Shown here piece by piece: positions 52,206 to 60,911 of a stretch of 64,000 nucleotides of DNA. Under the pieces are notes generated by a model that saw only the letters and a list, made by a program, of their open reading frames with translations, was not told the origin of the DNA and searched no databases. Origin of the DNA: UMGS172 sp045578845 (GTDB lineage: Bacteria; Bacillota; Clostridia; Oscillospirales; Acutalibacteraceae). The DNA lies in the NCBI GenBank assembly GCA_045578845.1, contig JAZNLA010000045.1:21791-85790 (forward strand), in the 5' to 3' direction. The position numbers and the translations under genes are program-made. Every line of letters starts with the position of its first letter. Within the stretch, counting starts at the first letter, position 1.

Positions 52206-53928
52206 CAATGTCGCCTCCCATCTGTGACTGCTCGATTTCTTTATATTCTGAGCAGGTTTTAAGCAACTGTTCGTGGGTGCCTTTGCCGATAATTTTACCG
52301 CCGTCAATTACGAGAATAAGGTCGGCATCTTTAACCGAACTCACTCTTTGTGCAACCGTAACTACTGTAACCGACTGCAGTTCTTTTGAGAGTGCCTGCC
52401 TTAAAGCGGCATCGGTTTTGTAGTCGAGAGCCGAGGAACTGTCATCTAAAATAAGTATTTCTGGATTTGCGGCAATAGCCCTTGCAATCAAAATTCTCTG
52501 ACGCTGACCGCCCGAAACGTTGGTGCCTTTTTGGGAAAGTACATGGTTGTACCCGTCGGGAAACTCGGTTATAAATTTATCTGCCTGAGCAATTTTTGCC
52601 GCCTTTACTATCTGCTCATGGGTGAGATTTCTGCCAAATCGGATATTTTCTTCGATTGTGTCGGAATAAACAAAATCACTTTGCAAAGCAACTCCGAACA
52701 TCTCATGTAACGACTTTGCCGGGTATGTTCTTATATCTTTTCCGTTGATGTAAATACTGCCCGTATTTACATCATAGGCACGCATAAGCAGGTTTATTAT
52801 TGTGGATTTACCGCTGCCCGTAGCACCGATTATACCTATAGTTCCGCCTTTTCTGATTTCAAAATCAATGTTTTTGAGGGTTTCGCGTCTCGAATAAGAA
52901 AAGTTTACATCTTTAAATTTTATATGAGCCGAAGTTTCTATATCGGGATATTGTTCCATTGATTTTATGGTTAAATCAGAAGGGGTGTTTATAACCTCTG
53001 CGATACGTTTCGCCGAAGCCGAACTTTTGGTGTACATCATAAAAATACGTGTAACAGCCATCATAGACGTTGTAATAAGGGTGAAATATTGCATGAAAGC
53101 AATAACCGTTTCGGGGTCGGATTTCCCGTTTGCAACACGTGTGGCACTCAGTGCGACAACGGCGACAATACCGCCGTTCATACAAAGTGTCATAATGGGG
53201 TTGGCAAGTCCCATAATCATGCCTGCATATCGCTCACTTTTGGCTAAATCTCTGTTAACCTTATCGTAACGTTTGTGCTCGTATTTTGATTTTGAAAGAG
53301 CCTTTATAACCCTTATACCTTGGGTGTCTTCGCGTACAACACGCACCATGGAATCGACCGACCGCTGTACTTTGGTGTAAAGAGGTACTCCTTTTTTGGA
53401 AATGAGCATAACGGTGCCGAAAAGCACGGGAAGTACACTTATCATGGTAAGTGCCAAGTATTTGTCCATTATAAGGGTTATAACAATACCGCCCGTAAGC
53501 AGTATAGGTGCTCTGACACCCATTCGCTGCATCATGCCTACAAAGTGGTGTAAATTATATGTATCGGTGGTAATTCGCGATTCAAGTGACGGAATGGTAA
53601 ATTTGTCGGTCTGTTCGGCACTGAGCCTCATTGTGCGGTTAAAAAGGTCATATCTTACATTTTCCGAAAAGTCCCTTGCAACCTTTGCTGCCATACGGTT
53701 TGCTACAATGTTGCAAACACAGGCGAGCAGTGCACAGCCTATCATAATGCCGCCCCAAAAAAGTATCAGGGACAGTTTTTCGCTTATTACTACGCTTTTT
53801 AAAATATGGCTTAAAATATAAGGGAGTGCCAATTCAATCAGCGTTCCGATAATTTTTATAAAAAGGCCTGCCGACATACGGGCATAAAACGGCTTTAAAT
53901 ATTTAAGAATAAAACGCATGTCGGTCAC
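52198..53928 (-). CDS. ABC exporter half-transporter, degenerate-site subunit
   Basis: The 576-residue partner half-transporter. Six helices precede an ATPase domain with an intact Walker A ('IGATGSGKSTIINLLMRA') and a canonical signature ('VSGGQRQRI'), but the Walker B glutamate is an aspartate ('ILILDDSSSALD') and the switch histidine is replaced by glutamine ('VTVAQRVSSV'). These are the marks of the non-hydrolysing site in heterodimeric exporters such as TM287/288. Together with the gene that follows it makes one catalytic and one degenerate site. Its promoter is at 53948-53976. Its last bases carry the ribosome site for the partner gene. Confidence 0.9.
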   Translation of the reverse strand: MTDMRFILKYLKPFYARMSAGLFIKIIGTLIELALPYILSHILKSVVISEKLSLILFWGGIMIGCALLACVCNIVANRMAAKVARDFSENVRYDLFNRTMRLSAEQTDKFTIPSLESRITTDTYNLHHFVGMMQRMGVRAPILLTGGIVITLIMDKYLALTMISVLPVLFGTVMLISKKGVPLYTKVQRSVDSMVRVVREDTQGIRVIKALSKSKYEHKRYDKVNRDLAKSERYAGMIMGLANPIMTLCMNGGIVAVVALSATRVANGKSDPETVIAFMQYFTLITTSMMAVTRIFMMYTKSSASAKRIAEVINTPSDLTIKSMEQYPDIETSAHIKFKDVNFSYSRRETLKNIDFEIRKGGTIGIIGATGSGKSTIINLLMRAYDVNTGSIYINGKDIRTYPAKSLHEMFGVALQSDFVYSDTIEENIRFGRNLTHEQIVKAAKIAQADKFITEFPDGYNHVLSQKGTNVSGGQRQRILIARAIAANPEILILDDSSSALDYKTDAALRQALSKELQSVTVVTVAQRVSSVKDADLILVIDGGKIIGKGTHEQLLKTCSEYKEIEQSQMGGDIVD

Positions 53929-53947
53929 CTTTCTTTTTAGTTGTTAA

Positions 53948-53976
53948 GTTGTAACTTTATTTTGAAGATATGTCAA
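53948..53976 (-). promoter_or_regulatory. Promoter of the ABC exporter genes
   Basis: TTGACA and TACAAC, 17 bases apart on the minus strand, back to back with the cysK promoter. Confidence 0.5.
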
Positions 53977-53997
53977 TAAATGCAAATCACCTTTTTG

Positions 53998-54027
53998 TTG
54001 ACACATATATATTTTGGGTGTTATACT
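53998..54027 (+). promoter_or_regulatory. Promoter of cysK
   Basis: TTGACA and TATACT with an 18-base spacer. The transcript start would be near 54034, giving a very short leader just before GGAG and the ATG at 54046. Confidence 0.5.
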
Positions 54028-54045
54028 GTTTTTGGAGTGGTACAA

Positions 54046-54972
54046 ATGAAAATTTATAATTCTATAACCGAAATGGTGGGAAGTACACCGTTACTTAGAC
54101 TTTCAAATTATATTGATAATAACGGTATTCCCGCTGAAATTTATGTAAAGTTAGAGTACTTTAATCCGGCGGGCAGTGCTAAAGACCGCGTTGCCAAGGC
54201 TATGATTTTAGATGCCGAGCATAAAGGACTGTTGAAAGAAGGTTCTGTTATAATCGAGCCTACAAGCGGAAATACCGGCATAGGCCTTGCCGCCGTAGCC
54301 GCTGCAAGAGGGTATAAGGTAATACTTACCATGCCCGATACCATGAGTGTTGAGAGGATAAACCTCTTAAAGGCTTACGGTGCCGAAATTGTCCTCACAA
54401 ACGGTGCCGACGGTATGAGCGGAGCGATTGAAAAGGCAGAAGAAATAGCCGAAAAAACTAAAGACAGTTTTATTGCAGGTCAATTTGTGAATCCCGCTAA
54501 TCCTAAAGTGCATTTCGACACTACAGGTCCCGAAATTTGGAACGATACCGACGGCAAGGTGGATATTTTTGTCGCAGGTGTCGGTACGGGCGGAACGCTT
54601 ACGGGCGTGGGTAAATATTTAAAAGCAAAGAATCCCAATGTGAAAATCGTTGCGGTTGAGCCAAGCAGTTCACCGCTTTTGTCAAAAGGAAAAGCAGGTC
54701 CGCATAAAATTCAAGGAATAGGGGCCAATTTTATACCCGAAACACTTGATACAGACATTTATGACGAGGTGATAGCCGTAGATCACGAAGAGGCGTTTAA
54801 GGCGGGTAAAGAAATTGCCCACACCGAGGGCGTTTTGGTCGGCATTTCGTCGGGTGCGGTTATAGTTGCCGCAAAAGAACTTGCTTTACGCCCTGAAAAT
54901 AAAGGTAAAGTTATAGTTGCACTTCTGCCGGATACGGGAGAAAGATATTTGTCAACCCCGATGTTTGATTGA
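54046..54972 (+). CDS. cysK: Cysteine synthase A
   Basis: CysK combines O-acetylserine and sulfide to cysteine. The 308-residue PLP enzyme has 'MVGSTPLLRLSNY', the Schiff-base lysine K46 in 'NPAGSAKDRVA', the substrate loop 'EPTSGNTGIGLA', the phosphate loop 'GVGTGGTLTGVGKYL' and 'GISSGAVIVAA' near the end. The start is set at the ATG behind GGAG; the frame extends upstream but across the promoter. It stands as a single gene, and cysE is not in this window. Confidence 0.94.
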   Translation: MKIYNSITEMVGSTPLLRLSNYIDNNGIPAEIYVKLEYFNPAGSAKDRVAKAMILDAEHKGLLKEGSVIIEPTSGNTGIGLAAVAAARGYKVILTMPDTMSVERINLLKAYGAEIVLTNGADGMSGAIEKAEEIAEKTKDSFIAGQFVNPANPKVHFDTTGPEIWNDTDGKVDIFVAGVGTGGTLTGVGKYLKAKNPNVKIVAVEPSSSPLLSKGKAGPHKIQGIGANFIPETLDTDIYDEVIAVDHEEAFKAGKEIAHTEGVLVGISSGAVIVAAKELALRPENKGKVIVALLPDTGERYLSTPMFD

Positions 54973-54983
54973 TTAGATTTTAA

Positions 54984-55021
54984 AACAGCACCTAAGATTT
55001 TTGCGGTGCTGTTTTTATTTT
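54984..55021. terminator. Terminator between cysK and the FAD oxidoreductase gene
   Basis: AACAGCACC and GGTGCTGTT pair around a 12-base loop, followed by TTTATTTTT; it slightly overlaps the end of the convergent gene. Confidence 0.75.
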
Positions 55022-56559
55022 TCTTCATGGTATTCTTTTTCGGTGTTAACGTTCCAAATCGCCGAACGGTCAGCAGAATTTTCTTTTATTGCTTTTACAC
55101 ATTCAAAGGCGGTCACCATGGAGTGGTCCATATTGTTATAACGATGCTGACCGTTTCTGCCAATGCAGTAGAGGTTGGAAAAGGTATCAAGATAGTTAGT
55201 GATTTTATCTATTTCACAATAGGTGTCAAAGTAGGCAGGATAGGCTTTTTTTACGAGTTCTCGGTGACTGTCAAGCACATCGAAACTATCAATAACACCT
55301 ATTTTTTCAAGTTCCGAAATGGCAAGTTTCACAGCGTCGCTGTCGCTCAAATTCCAAATTTCGTCACCCTCGCGGCAGAAATATTCAAGTCCTACCCAAA
55401 CAGTATTTTGAGGGTCGCTTACAAGATAGGGCGACCAGTTGTTAAATACCTGAATTCTACCGAGTTTGACCGAGGTGTCCTGCACATAAATCCAACAGTC
55501 GGGAACAATGTTTCCAAAGGTTTTAATGTCGGTTTGATTTTGTATTTTAAGTTTTTTAAGCAGTAATCCCACCGTCATGAAATCGCGGTAGGGCAGACCT
55601 TCTGCCGCGGATTTTATATCAAGAGGTACTTCATTGGTCATACCCGCGATTAAATCTTTAATGGGCATGGTTGAAATTACAATGTCGCACCCTAAAGTGA
55701 ACGGCTCGTTGTTTTTAATGCCTTTGACGGCGGTGACAGTGTTATCTGTTACATGAATTTCGGTGACTGTAGTGTCAAGTGAAATTTCACCGCCTAAGTT
55801 TACTATTCTTTCGGCAACCGTTTCCCAAAGTTGACCGGGGCCGAATTTCGGGTACCAAAACCGCTCGATAAGTGAGGTTTCGGTGTTTTTTTGCTTTTTG
55901 CCGGAAAGTTTAGAAAATACATCCTTTATTACGGCTGTAACCGACAGTCCTTTAACCCTTTGTGCACCCCACGAAGCGGAGATTTCACTTGGGTGTCTAC
56001 CCCAAAGTTTTTCGGTGTATCCTTCGAAAAACATTGAGTAGAGCACTTTTCCGAAACGGTTTATGTAAAAGTCTTCAAGAGATTTTTCAGGCCTTTTAAA
56101 CATGACCGATTTAAGGTAGGAAAAACCCGCCTTAATTGTGGTTGCAAATCCCATATTTTTGAGGGTGTCCCATTTTAATGAGATAGGATAGTCAAAAAAT
56201 GCGTTTTTGTAGTAAATTCTTGAAACGCGGTCACGGATAAGCATGACTTGGTCGTCTGTTTCGGGGTCGGGACCGCCGATAGAAAACTCTTTTTCTTTAG
56301 AAAAGCATAAATCATCTTTGGCAGGAAATCCTTGTACAGGTAAAATTTCCTGCCACCAATCGGTTACGCGGCTGTCTTTTGAGAAAAATCTGTGACCGCC
56401 TATATCCATACGGTTGTCCTTGTAACGAACGGTTTGAGAAATGCCGCCCAAACGGTCGGTTGCTTCAAGTACAATGACCGAGTAGTTACCCGTTTTAAGC
56501 AGTTCATATGCTGCGGTTAGTCCTGCGGGGCCGCCGCCTATAACTATAACTTTTTTCAT
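55015..56559 (-). CDS. FAD-dependent NAD(P)-binding oxidoreductase, amine-oxidase-like
   Basis: A 514-residue flavoprotein with 'KVIVIGGGPAGLTAAYELL' (GGGPAG at residues 8-13), the second FAD motif 'VIVLEATDRLGGISQTV', 'DIGGHRFFSKD' and the C-terminal 'LYCIGRNGQHRYNNMDHSMVTA'. The 'GGHRFF' and 'YNNMDHSM' motifs resemble UDP-galactopyranose-mutase-like and protoporphyrinogen-oxidase-like members found in glycan gene clusters. The precise substrate is not clear. I chose the ATG at 56559, one base after the GtrA stop, since AGAAAGAG lies about 11 bases before it. It is paired with GtrA, which suggests a function in surface glycan or polyprenyl-linked sugar modification. Confidence 0.83.
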   Translation of the reverse strand: MKKVIVIGGGPAGLTAAYELLKTGNYSVIVLEATDRLGGISQTVRYKDNRMDIGGHRFFSKDSRVTDWWQEILPVQGFPAKDDLCFSKEKEFSIGGPDPETDDQVMLIRDRVSRIYYKNAFFDYPISLKWDTLKNMGFATTIKAGFSYLKSVMFKRPEKSLEDFYINRFGKVLYSMFFEGYTEKLWGRHPSEISASWGAQRVKGLSVTAVIKDVFSKLSGKKQKNTETSLIERFWYPKFGPGQLWETVAERIVNLGGEISLDTTVTEIHVTDNTVTAVKGIKNNEPFTLGCDIVISTMPIKDLIAGMTNEVPLDIKSAAEGLPYRDFMTVGLLLKKLKIQNQTDIKTFGNIVPDCWIYVQDTSVKLGRIQVFNNWSPYLVSDPQNTVWVGLEYFCREGDEIWNLSDSDAVKLAISELEKIGVIDSFDVLDSHRELVKKAYPAYFDTYCEIDKITNYLDTFSNLYCIGRNGQHRYNNMDHSMVTAFECVKAIKENSADRSAIWNVNTEKEYHEEK

Positions 56560-56560
56560 A

Positions 56561-57019
56561 TTAGAAGTCACTCTTTCTGTAGAGGATTATTTTCTTAGAG
56601 CCGAAATTCCAAATAAGGACAACGGCGGTGGCGATAACCTTTGCTAACATATAGTATAGGCCGGCGAGGTCACATAAAAGATACATAATACCTTCGGTAA
56701 ACCCAAGACCTATTAGCCCTGTTAGAATATAAACTAAAAATTCATATATATAACCTTTACCCGACGGCGTGCCTTTGAAAACCAACAGTTTAGATAAAAT
56801 GTAATTTACAAGTAAACCGAATAAAAAGGCAACAGCGGTTGAAAAATAAAGACCGTCGTGCATTACGCCTTTGAGAAGCCACAGTACGCCCCAATCGGCA
56901 ACTGTAGCCGCACCGCCGACAAAAATATAACGGAAAAACTGAATATATGTGTTATCGGTATTTTTTTTGAATAGTTCGTTTAAATTAAATGATTTTATTA
57001 ATTTTAAAAGTTCTTTCAT
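56561..57019 (-). CDS. GtrA-family membrane protein
   Basis: A 152-residue protein with four helices (about residues 28-50, 60-80, 90-112 and 120-142). The pattern 'FFRYIFVGGAATVADWGVLWLL' and 'YILSKLLVFKG' and the ending 'ATAVVLIWNFGSKKIILY' are those of GtrA, which is thought to flip polyprenyl-linked sugars across the membrane. Such genes often neighbour glycosyltransferases or sugar-modifying enzymes. Here the neighbour is a flavoprotein read from the same transcript. Confidence 0.88.
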   Translation of the reverse strand: MKELLKLIKSFNLNELFKKNTDNTYIQFFRYIFVGGAATVADWGVLWLLKGVMHDGLYFSTAVAFLFGLLVNYILSKLLVFKGTPSGKGYIYEFLVYILTGLIGLGFTEGIMYLLCDLAGLYYMLAKVIATAVVLIWNFGSKKIILYRKSDF

Positions 57020-57136
57020 ATAAAATTCCTTAAAATTTAGGTATATACTTTAGTATACCACATTTTAATGTCTAATGGTATAATTATTTTACAATTTGCA
57101 TAAAAACATAAGATTTTATAATTTGTAAAAAAACAC

Positions 57137-57165
57137 TTGATTTTTGAAAGCAGTATATGTATAAT
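57137..57165 (+). promoter_or_regulatory. Promoter of tRNA-Ser
   Basis: TTGATT and TATAAT with a 17-base spacer, 15 bases before the tRNA. Confidence 0.6.
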
Positions 57166-57180
57166 ATTTCAGTACTCGTT

Positions 57181-57272
57181 GGAGAGATGGCTGAGTTGGT
57201 CTAAGGCGCACGATTGGAAATCGTGTAACGGCTAATACCCGTTCAGGGGTTCGAATCCCCTTCTCTCCGCCA
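57181..57272 (+). tRNA. tRNA-Ser(GGA), with encoded CCA
   Basis: Acceptor arm GGAGAGA (57181-57187) pairs with TCTCTCC (57262-57268), followed by discriminator G and an encoded CCA (57270-57272). The anticodon stem CACGA/TCGTG encloses TTGGAAA, so the anticodon is GGA at 57216-57218, reading UCC and UCU. A long variable arm (TAACGGCTAATACCCGTT region) and a TTCGAAT T-loop are typical of serine tRNA. Confidence 0.97.
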
Positions 57273-57275
57273 ACG

Positions 57276-57305
57276 AAAAACCGCACTGTTGTGCGGTTTT
57301 TTCTT
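57276..57305 (+). terminator. Terminator after tRNA-Ser
   Basis: AAAAACCGCAC and GTGCGGTTTTT pair around TGTT, followed by more T. Confidence 0.88.
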
Positions 57306-57372
57306 TTTATAAGGAAATTATTCAAAATTTATAATCAAACAAATCACGTATATTATTTCAAATCTTTATTTC

Positions 57373-57401
57373 TTTACAAATTAAATGTATTGTGGTATAC
57401 T
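57373..57401 (+). promoter_or_regulatory. Promoter of the ATP-grasp/opine-dehydrogenase operon
   Basis: TTTACA and TATACT with a 17-base spacer, 47 bases before the first gene. The five following genes have gaps of 6-52 bases and share one terminator. Confidence 0.6.
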
Positions 57402-57448
57402 AAATTATATATTGGAATTTATCGGTTTATAGGTTAAGGAGTAATTGG

Positions 57449-58645
57449 ATGAAAAAGGTACTTTTACTTGGCGGTTCGGCTCAACAGGTTATAGCAATAA
57501 CGACTGCCAAAAAATTGGGATATAAAACTGTGCTTTGTGATTATTTGCCCGACAATCCCGGACAGTATGCTGCCGATAAGTTCTATTTGGCGAGTACAAC
57601 CGATAAAGAAACCATATTGAAAATTGCCGAAGACGAAGAAATTGACGGTATACTTGCTTATGCATCTGACCCTGCCGCTCCTACTGCGGCGTATGTTGCC
57701 GAAAAAATGATGCTGCCCGGTAACCCTTATGAATCGGTGGATATTTTGTGTAACAAGGATAAGTTCAGACTGTTTTTACAGTCGAACGGGTTTAACGCAC
57801 CGAGGTCTTCGGGGTATTCGACAAAAGGCGAAGTTTTAAATGATATTGATAATTATATATTCCCTGTGATTATAAAGCCTGTTGATTCTTCGGGCAGTAA
57901 AGGTGCTACGGTACTGCATGACCGAAACGGACTTTGCGAGGCGATTGAGTTTGCGTTTTCTTTTTCGAGGAGTCACCGCATTATTGTCGAGGAATTTATT
58001 GAGAAAAAACATCAATACTTGATAGGCGGAGATGTCTTTATTTATAACGGTAAAATTGTGCAGTGGGGGTTACTTAACTGCCACCGCGATACTGAGGTCA
58101 ATCCGCTTGTTCCCGTCGGTAAAAGTTTCCCTGCAAAGTTAGAAGAAAACGATTTGGAAAATGTGAAAAATACGTTACAACAAATGGTTGATAAATTAGG
58201 GATTAAATCCGGTGCCATGAATGTCGAATTGGTTGTTGATAAACACAACCGAGTATTCCCCATAGATGTAGGACCCAGAAGCGGCGGAAATATGATACCT
58301 GACCTGCTTGGTATGATTTTTAATACCGATGTGGTGGAAATGTCGGTCAAGGTTGCCATGGGCGAAACGCTTGATATAACCGAGTCTTACGGCAATCCTT
58401 ATTATGCAACCTATAATCTTCATACGGCATTAAACGGTGCTTATAAAGGCGTTTTTTATTCCGATGAAATAAAACCGTATCTTGTAAAGGAATGTGTTTA
58501 TAAAAAAGTCGGTGATGCTGTCGGGTACTTCGATAATGCGGCTAAAGCGGTCGGAATAGTATTTCTAAAGTTTCCGGATAGTGTAAAAATGAATTATTTT
58601 CTTACAAATATAAACCGACACATTTCGGTTAAGGTGGACTGTTAA
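57449..58645 (+). CDS. ATP-grasp enzyme A
   Basis: A 398-residue ATP-grasp protein: a pre-ATP domain beginning 'KKVLLLGGSAQQVIAITTAKKLGYKTVLCDY', the ATP-binding lysine and loop 'FPVIIKPVDSSGSKGATVL' near residue 140, 'RIIVEEFIEKKH', and the metal-binding 'VFPIDVGPRSGGNMIPDLLG' near 270. This arrangement is that of PurK/PurT and carbamoyl phosphate synthetase relatives that join a carboxylate to an amine via an acyl phosphate. It is similar in outline to ATP-grasp B two genes on. The substrates are unknown; the neighbours suggest an amino-acid-like compound or a sugar decoration. Confidence 0.85.
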   Translation: MKKVLLLGGSAQQVIAITTAKKLGYKTVLCDYLPDNPGQYAADKFYLASTTDKETILKIAEDEEIDGILAYASDPAAPTAAYVAEKMMLPGNPYESVDILCNKDKFRLFLQSNGFNAPRSSGYSTKGEVLNDIDNYIFPVIIKPVDSSGSKGATVLHDRNGLCEAIEFAFSFSRSHRIIVEEFIEKKHQYLIGGDVFIYNGKIVQWGLLNCHRDTEVNPLVPVGKSFPAKLEENDLENVKNTLQQMVDKLGIKSGAMNVELVVDKHNRVFPIDVGPRSGGNMIPDLLGMIFNTDVVEMSVKVAMGETLDITESYGNPYYATYNLHTALNGAYKGVFYSDEIKPYLVKECVYKKVGDAVGYFDNAAKAVGIVFLKFPDSVKMNYFLTNINRHISVKVDC

Positions 58646-58668
58646 TCCTTAAAAACAGAGGTGTTTAT

Positions 58669-59616
58669 ATGCCTGAATACGGCGGATATATAGAGTTTGA
58701 GTATTATCATGGAAAATTGTATCACGAAAACGCAGTGGCTCTCAACAGCGGAAGGCACTGTGTAGAGTATCTTATTAAGACTAAGCATATTAAGAAAATT
58801 CATATGCCGTATTTTATGTGTGATTCGGTGCCTGAGTTGTGTGATAAACTGGGTGTGGAAGTAGAGAGATATCATACCGATATTAACTTCGTTCCGCAGT
58901 TTGATAAAAATCTTAATGACGGCGAATGGCTTTATATTGTTAATTTTTACGGTCAACTTCCCGACGCGTTGATTGTTTGGTTTAAAGAAAAATACGGCAG
59001 AGTGATTGTTGACAATGCACAGGACTTTTTCAGAAAACCTATCAAAGGCGTGGACACTGTTTACACATGCCGTAAGTTTTTCGGTGTGCCCGATGGAGGG
59101 TATCTCTATACCGATACCCTGTTTGACGGTGAACTTCCGCAAGATTATTCTTATAACCGAATGAACTTTTTGTTCGGCAGAATGGAAAAGACTGCAAGTG
59201 AGTTTTACAGTGAGTATGCAGCAAACAACAAAATGTTTGCAAGTGAGCCTTTAAAAAGAATGTCAAAACTAACACAAAATCTAATGTGTGGTATGGAATA
59301 CGAGCGAATTAAGGATGTCCGTACAGAAAATTTCCAATATATGTACAGCCGTCTTAGAGATATTAACAGACTGGAACTTACCGTGCCTGAAGGGGCATTT
59401 ATGTACCCTCTGTATATCGAAAACGGTGATGAGGTAAGAAAGCAATTACAGCAAAAGAAAATCTACATCCCAACCCTTTGGCCGGATGTATTTGATATTT
59501 GCCGTGAGGGCGAATTGGAATACGATATGGCGATGAATATTTTGCCGTTGCCCGTTGACCATCGTTATGGACAAGAAGATATGGAGTATTTGATAAATAC
59601 AATAAAGGATGAGTGA
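58669..59616 (+). CDS. DegT-like PLP aminotransferase, short
   Basis: A 315-residue protein of the fold-type I group related to DegT/DnrJ/EryC1/StrS sugar aminotransferases, but shorter than the usual 360-400. The PLP aspartate is in 'RVIVDNAQDFFRKP' (D115) and the Schiff-base lysine is most likely K136 in 'TCRKFFGVPDGGYLY'. 'ALNSGRHCVEYLI' replaces the usual substrate loop near residue 25. Similarity is limited and I am not sure it transaminates; isomerase- or dehydratase-type reactions occur in relatives. It lies between two ATP-grasp genes with gaps of 23 and 6 bases. Confidence 0.65.
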   Translation: MPEYGGYIEFEYYHGKLYHENAVALNSGRHCVEYLIKTKHIKKIHMPYFMCDSVPELCDKLGVEVERYHTDINFVPQFDKNLNDGEWLYIVNFYGQLPDALIVWFKEKYGRVIVDNAQDFFRKPIKGVDTVYTCRKFFGVPDGGYLYTDTLFDGELPQDYSYNRMNFLFGRMEKTASEFYSEYAANNKMFASEPLKRMSKLTQNLMCGMEYERIKDVRTENFQYMYSRLRDINRLELTVPEGAFMYPLYIENGDEVRKQLQQKKIYIPTLWPDVFDICREGELEYDMAMNILPLPVDHRYGQEDMEYLINTIKDE

Positions 59617-59622
59617 ACTAAT

Positions 59623-60900
59623 ATGTTTGAAAATCTACGAGGCAAAAAATTACTTTATTTGGGTGGCATTCAAAGAGCGTGTGCGATTGTAAAACGTGCC
59701 CAACAAATGGGAGTTTACGTTATTGTTGCTGATTATCTTGAAAATAGTCCGGCTAAAAAAATTGCGGATAAGGCGGTATTGATTGATGCAACAGATGTTG
59801 ATGCGTTGGTTAAACTGTGCCTTGATGAAAAAATCGACGGAGTGACAACGGCATATGTCGATGTTCTCTTGAAACCTTGTATGGAGGTTGCTAAAAGAAT
59901 TGGGAAGCCGTTTTATGCATCGGATTTGATGATAGATATGGCTACGGATAAGTTGCTTTTCAAGAAGATGCTTAACGAATATGATGTTCCTGTTCCTTCC
60001 ACTTATCAAGTGACTAAGGATAACTATAAGTCGGTAGGCAAGACAATAAAATATCCGGTATTTGTCAAGCCCGTTGATGCAAGCGGATCAAGAGGGGCGA
60101 ATGCCTGCTTTTGCTATGAGGATTTTTGCACAAACTACGAAATAGCACTGTCTTTCTCAAAAAGCAAAAGCATAACTGTTGAGCAACTACTGACGGGAAC
60201 CGAGTTTATTTTGGACTATTTATTGATTGACGGCAAGGCATATTTACTTTCAATGGCGGACAGACATACCACAAAAGACCGTCCGTTGGCAATAAATCAT
60301 CCGAATTTGATGCTTTTACCATCTAAAAACTTAAATAGATATTGTGAAACCGTTGATAAAAAGGTTGTTAGAATGTTTGAGAAACTCGGCTTTGAAAACG
60401 GTATCATTTTCTTACAGGGCTATGCCGATGAGAACAGTATCACATTTTATGAAATGGGGTGCAGGTTGGGCGGCACATGGCCGTACATTGATGAATATTT
60501 TACCGGTTTGAACCCGATTGATTGTTTGGTAAGCCATGCGGTTTGCGGTCGTATGATTGATGAACAAAAATATACACTTACTCCTCATTTTAGCGGCAAA
60601 GCAGCAGTTATCTACTTTTTGGGAACAAATAAGGATTGTGTTGTCGGAAAAATAGATGGTGTGTTAGAAGTGGAGAATATGCAAGGAACCGTTTGCGTTC
60701 TTCAATATGCTTTTTTAGGAAAAGAGATATTTTTTAATAATCAGACAGACGTTTTGCTTTTGGCAGTTCATATTGTTGCGGATGATTATGAAATGCTGAA
60801 ATTAAGAATAAAGCAAGTATACTCTACAATCAAGATAGAGGATACCGAAGGGAACAGTATCATCGCCGATGTGATAGATGTTGACACAATAATACAGTGA
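59623..60900 (+). CDS. ATP-grasp enzyme B
   Basis: A second, 425-residue ATP-grasp protein with the same outline as enzyme A: 'KKLLYLGGIQRACAIVKRAQQMGVYVIVADY' at the start, 'YPVFVKPVDASGSRGANACF' near residue 145, 'SITVEQLLTGTEFILDYLL' and the metal site 'ITFYEMGCRLGGTWPYIDEYF' near 285. A C-terminal domain of about 100 residues ('YFLGTNKDCVVGKIDG...YAFLGKEIFFNN') follows. The two paralogues in one operon suggest two consecutive peptide-like or amide-forming steps. Its stop overlaps the region of the next gene's ribosome site. Confidence 0.85.
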   Translation: MFENLRGKKLLYLGGIQRACAIVKRAQQMGVYVIVADYLENSPAKKIADKAVLIDATDVDALVKLCLDEKIDGVTTAYVDVLLKPCMEVAKRIGKPFYASDLMIDMATDKLLFKKMLNEYDVPVPSTYQVTKDNYKSVGKTIKYPVFVKPVDASGSRGANACFCYEDFCTNYEIALSFSKSKSITVEQLLTGTEFILDYLLIDGKAYLLSMADRHTTKDRPLAINHPNLMLLPSKNLNRYCETVDKKVVRMFEKLGFENGIIFLQGYADENSITFYEMGCRLGGTWPYIDEYFTGLNPIDCLVSHAVCGRMIDEQKYTLTPHFSGKAAVIYFLGTNKDCVVGKIDGVLEVENMQGTVCVLQYAFLGKEIFFNNQTDVLLLAVHIVADDYEMLKLRIKQVYSTIKIEDTEGNSIIADVIDVDTIIQ

Positions 60901-60911
60901 GGTGTAATGAC

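Noticed and set aside
52206..52307. A longer N-terminus for the catalytic ABC subunit
   Set aside because: It would overlap the partner gene by 110 bases, and GGAGG is placed for the TTG at 52205.
55006..55566. A 186-residue plus-strand frame after cysK
   Set aside because: It lies behind the cysK terminator and opposite the FAD enzyme, without a ribosome site.
57116..57325. A 69-residue minus-strand frame with 'GEKGIRTPERVLAVTRFPIV' in it
   Set aside because: It is the reverse of the serine tRNA gene and its terminator. This peptide is a well-known false translation of tRNA-Ser.
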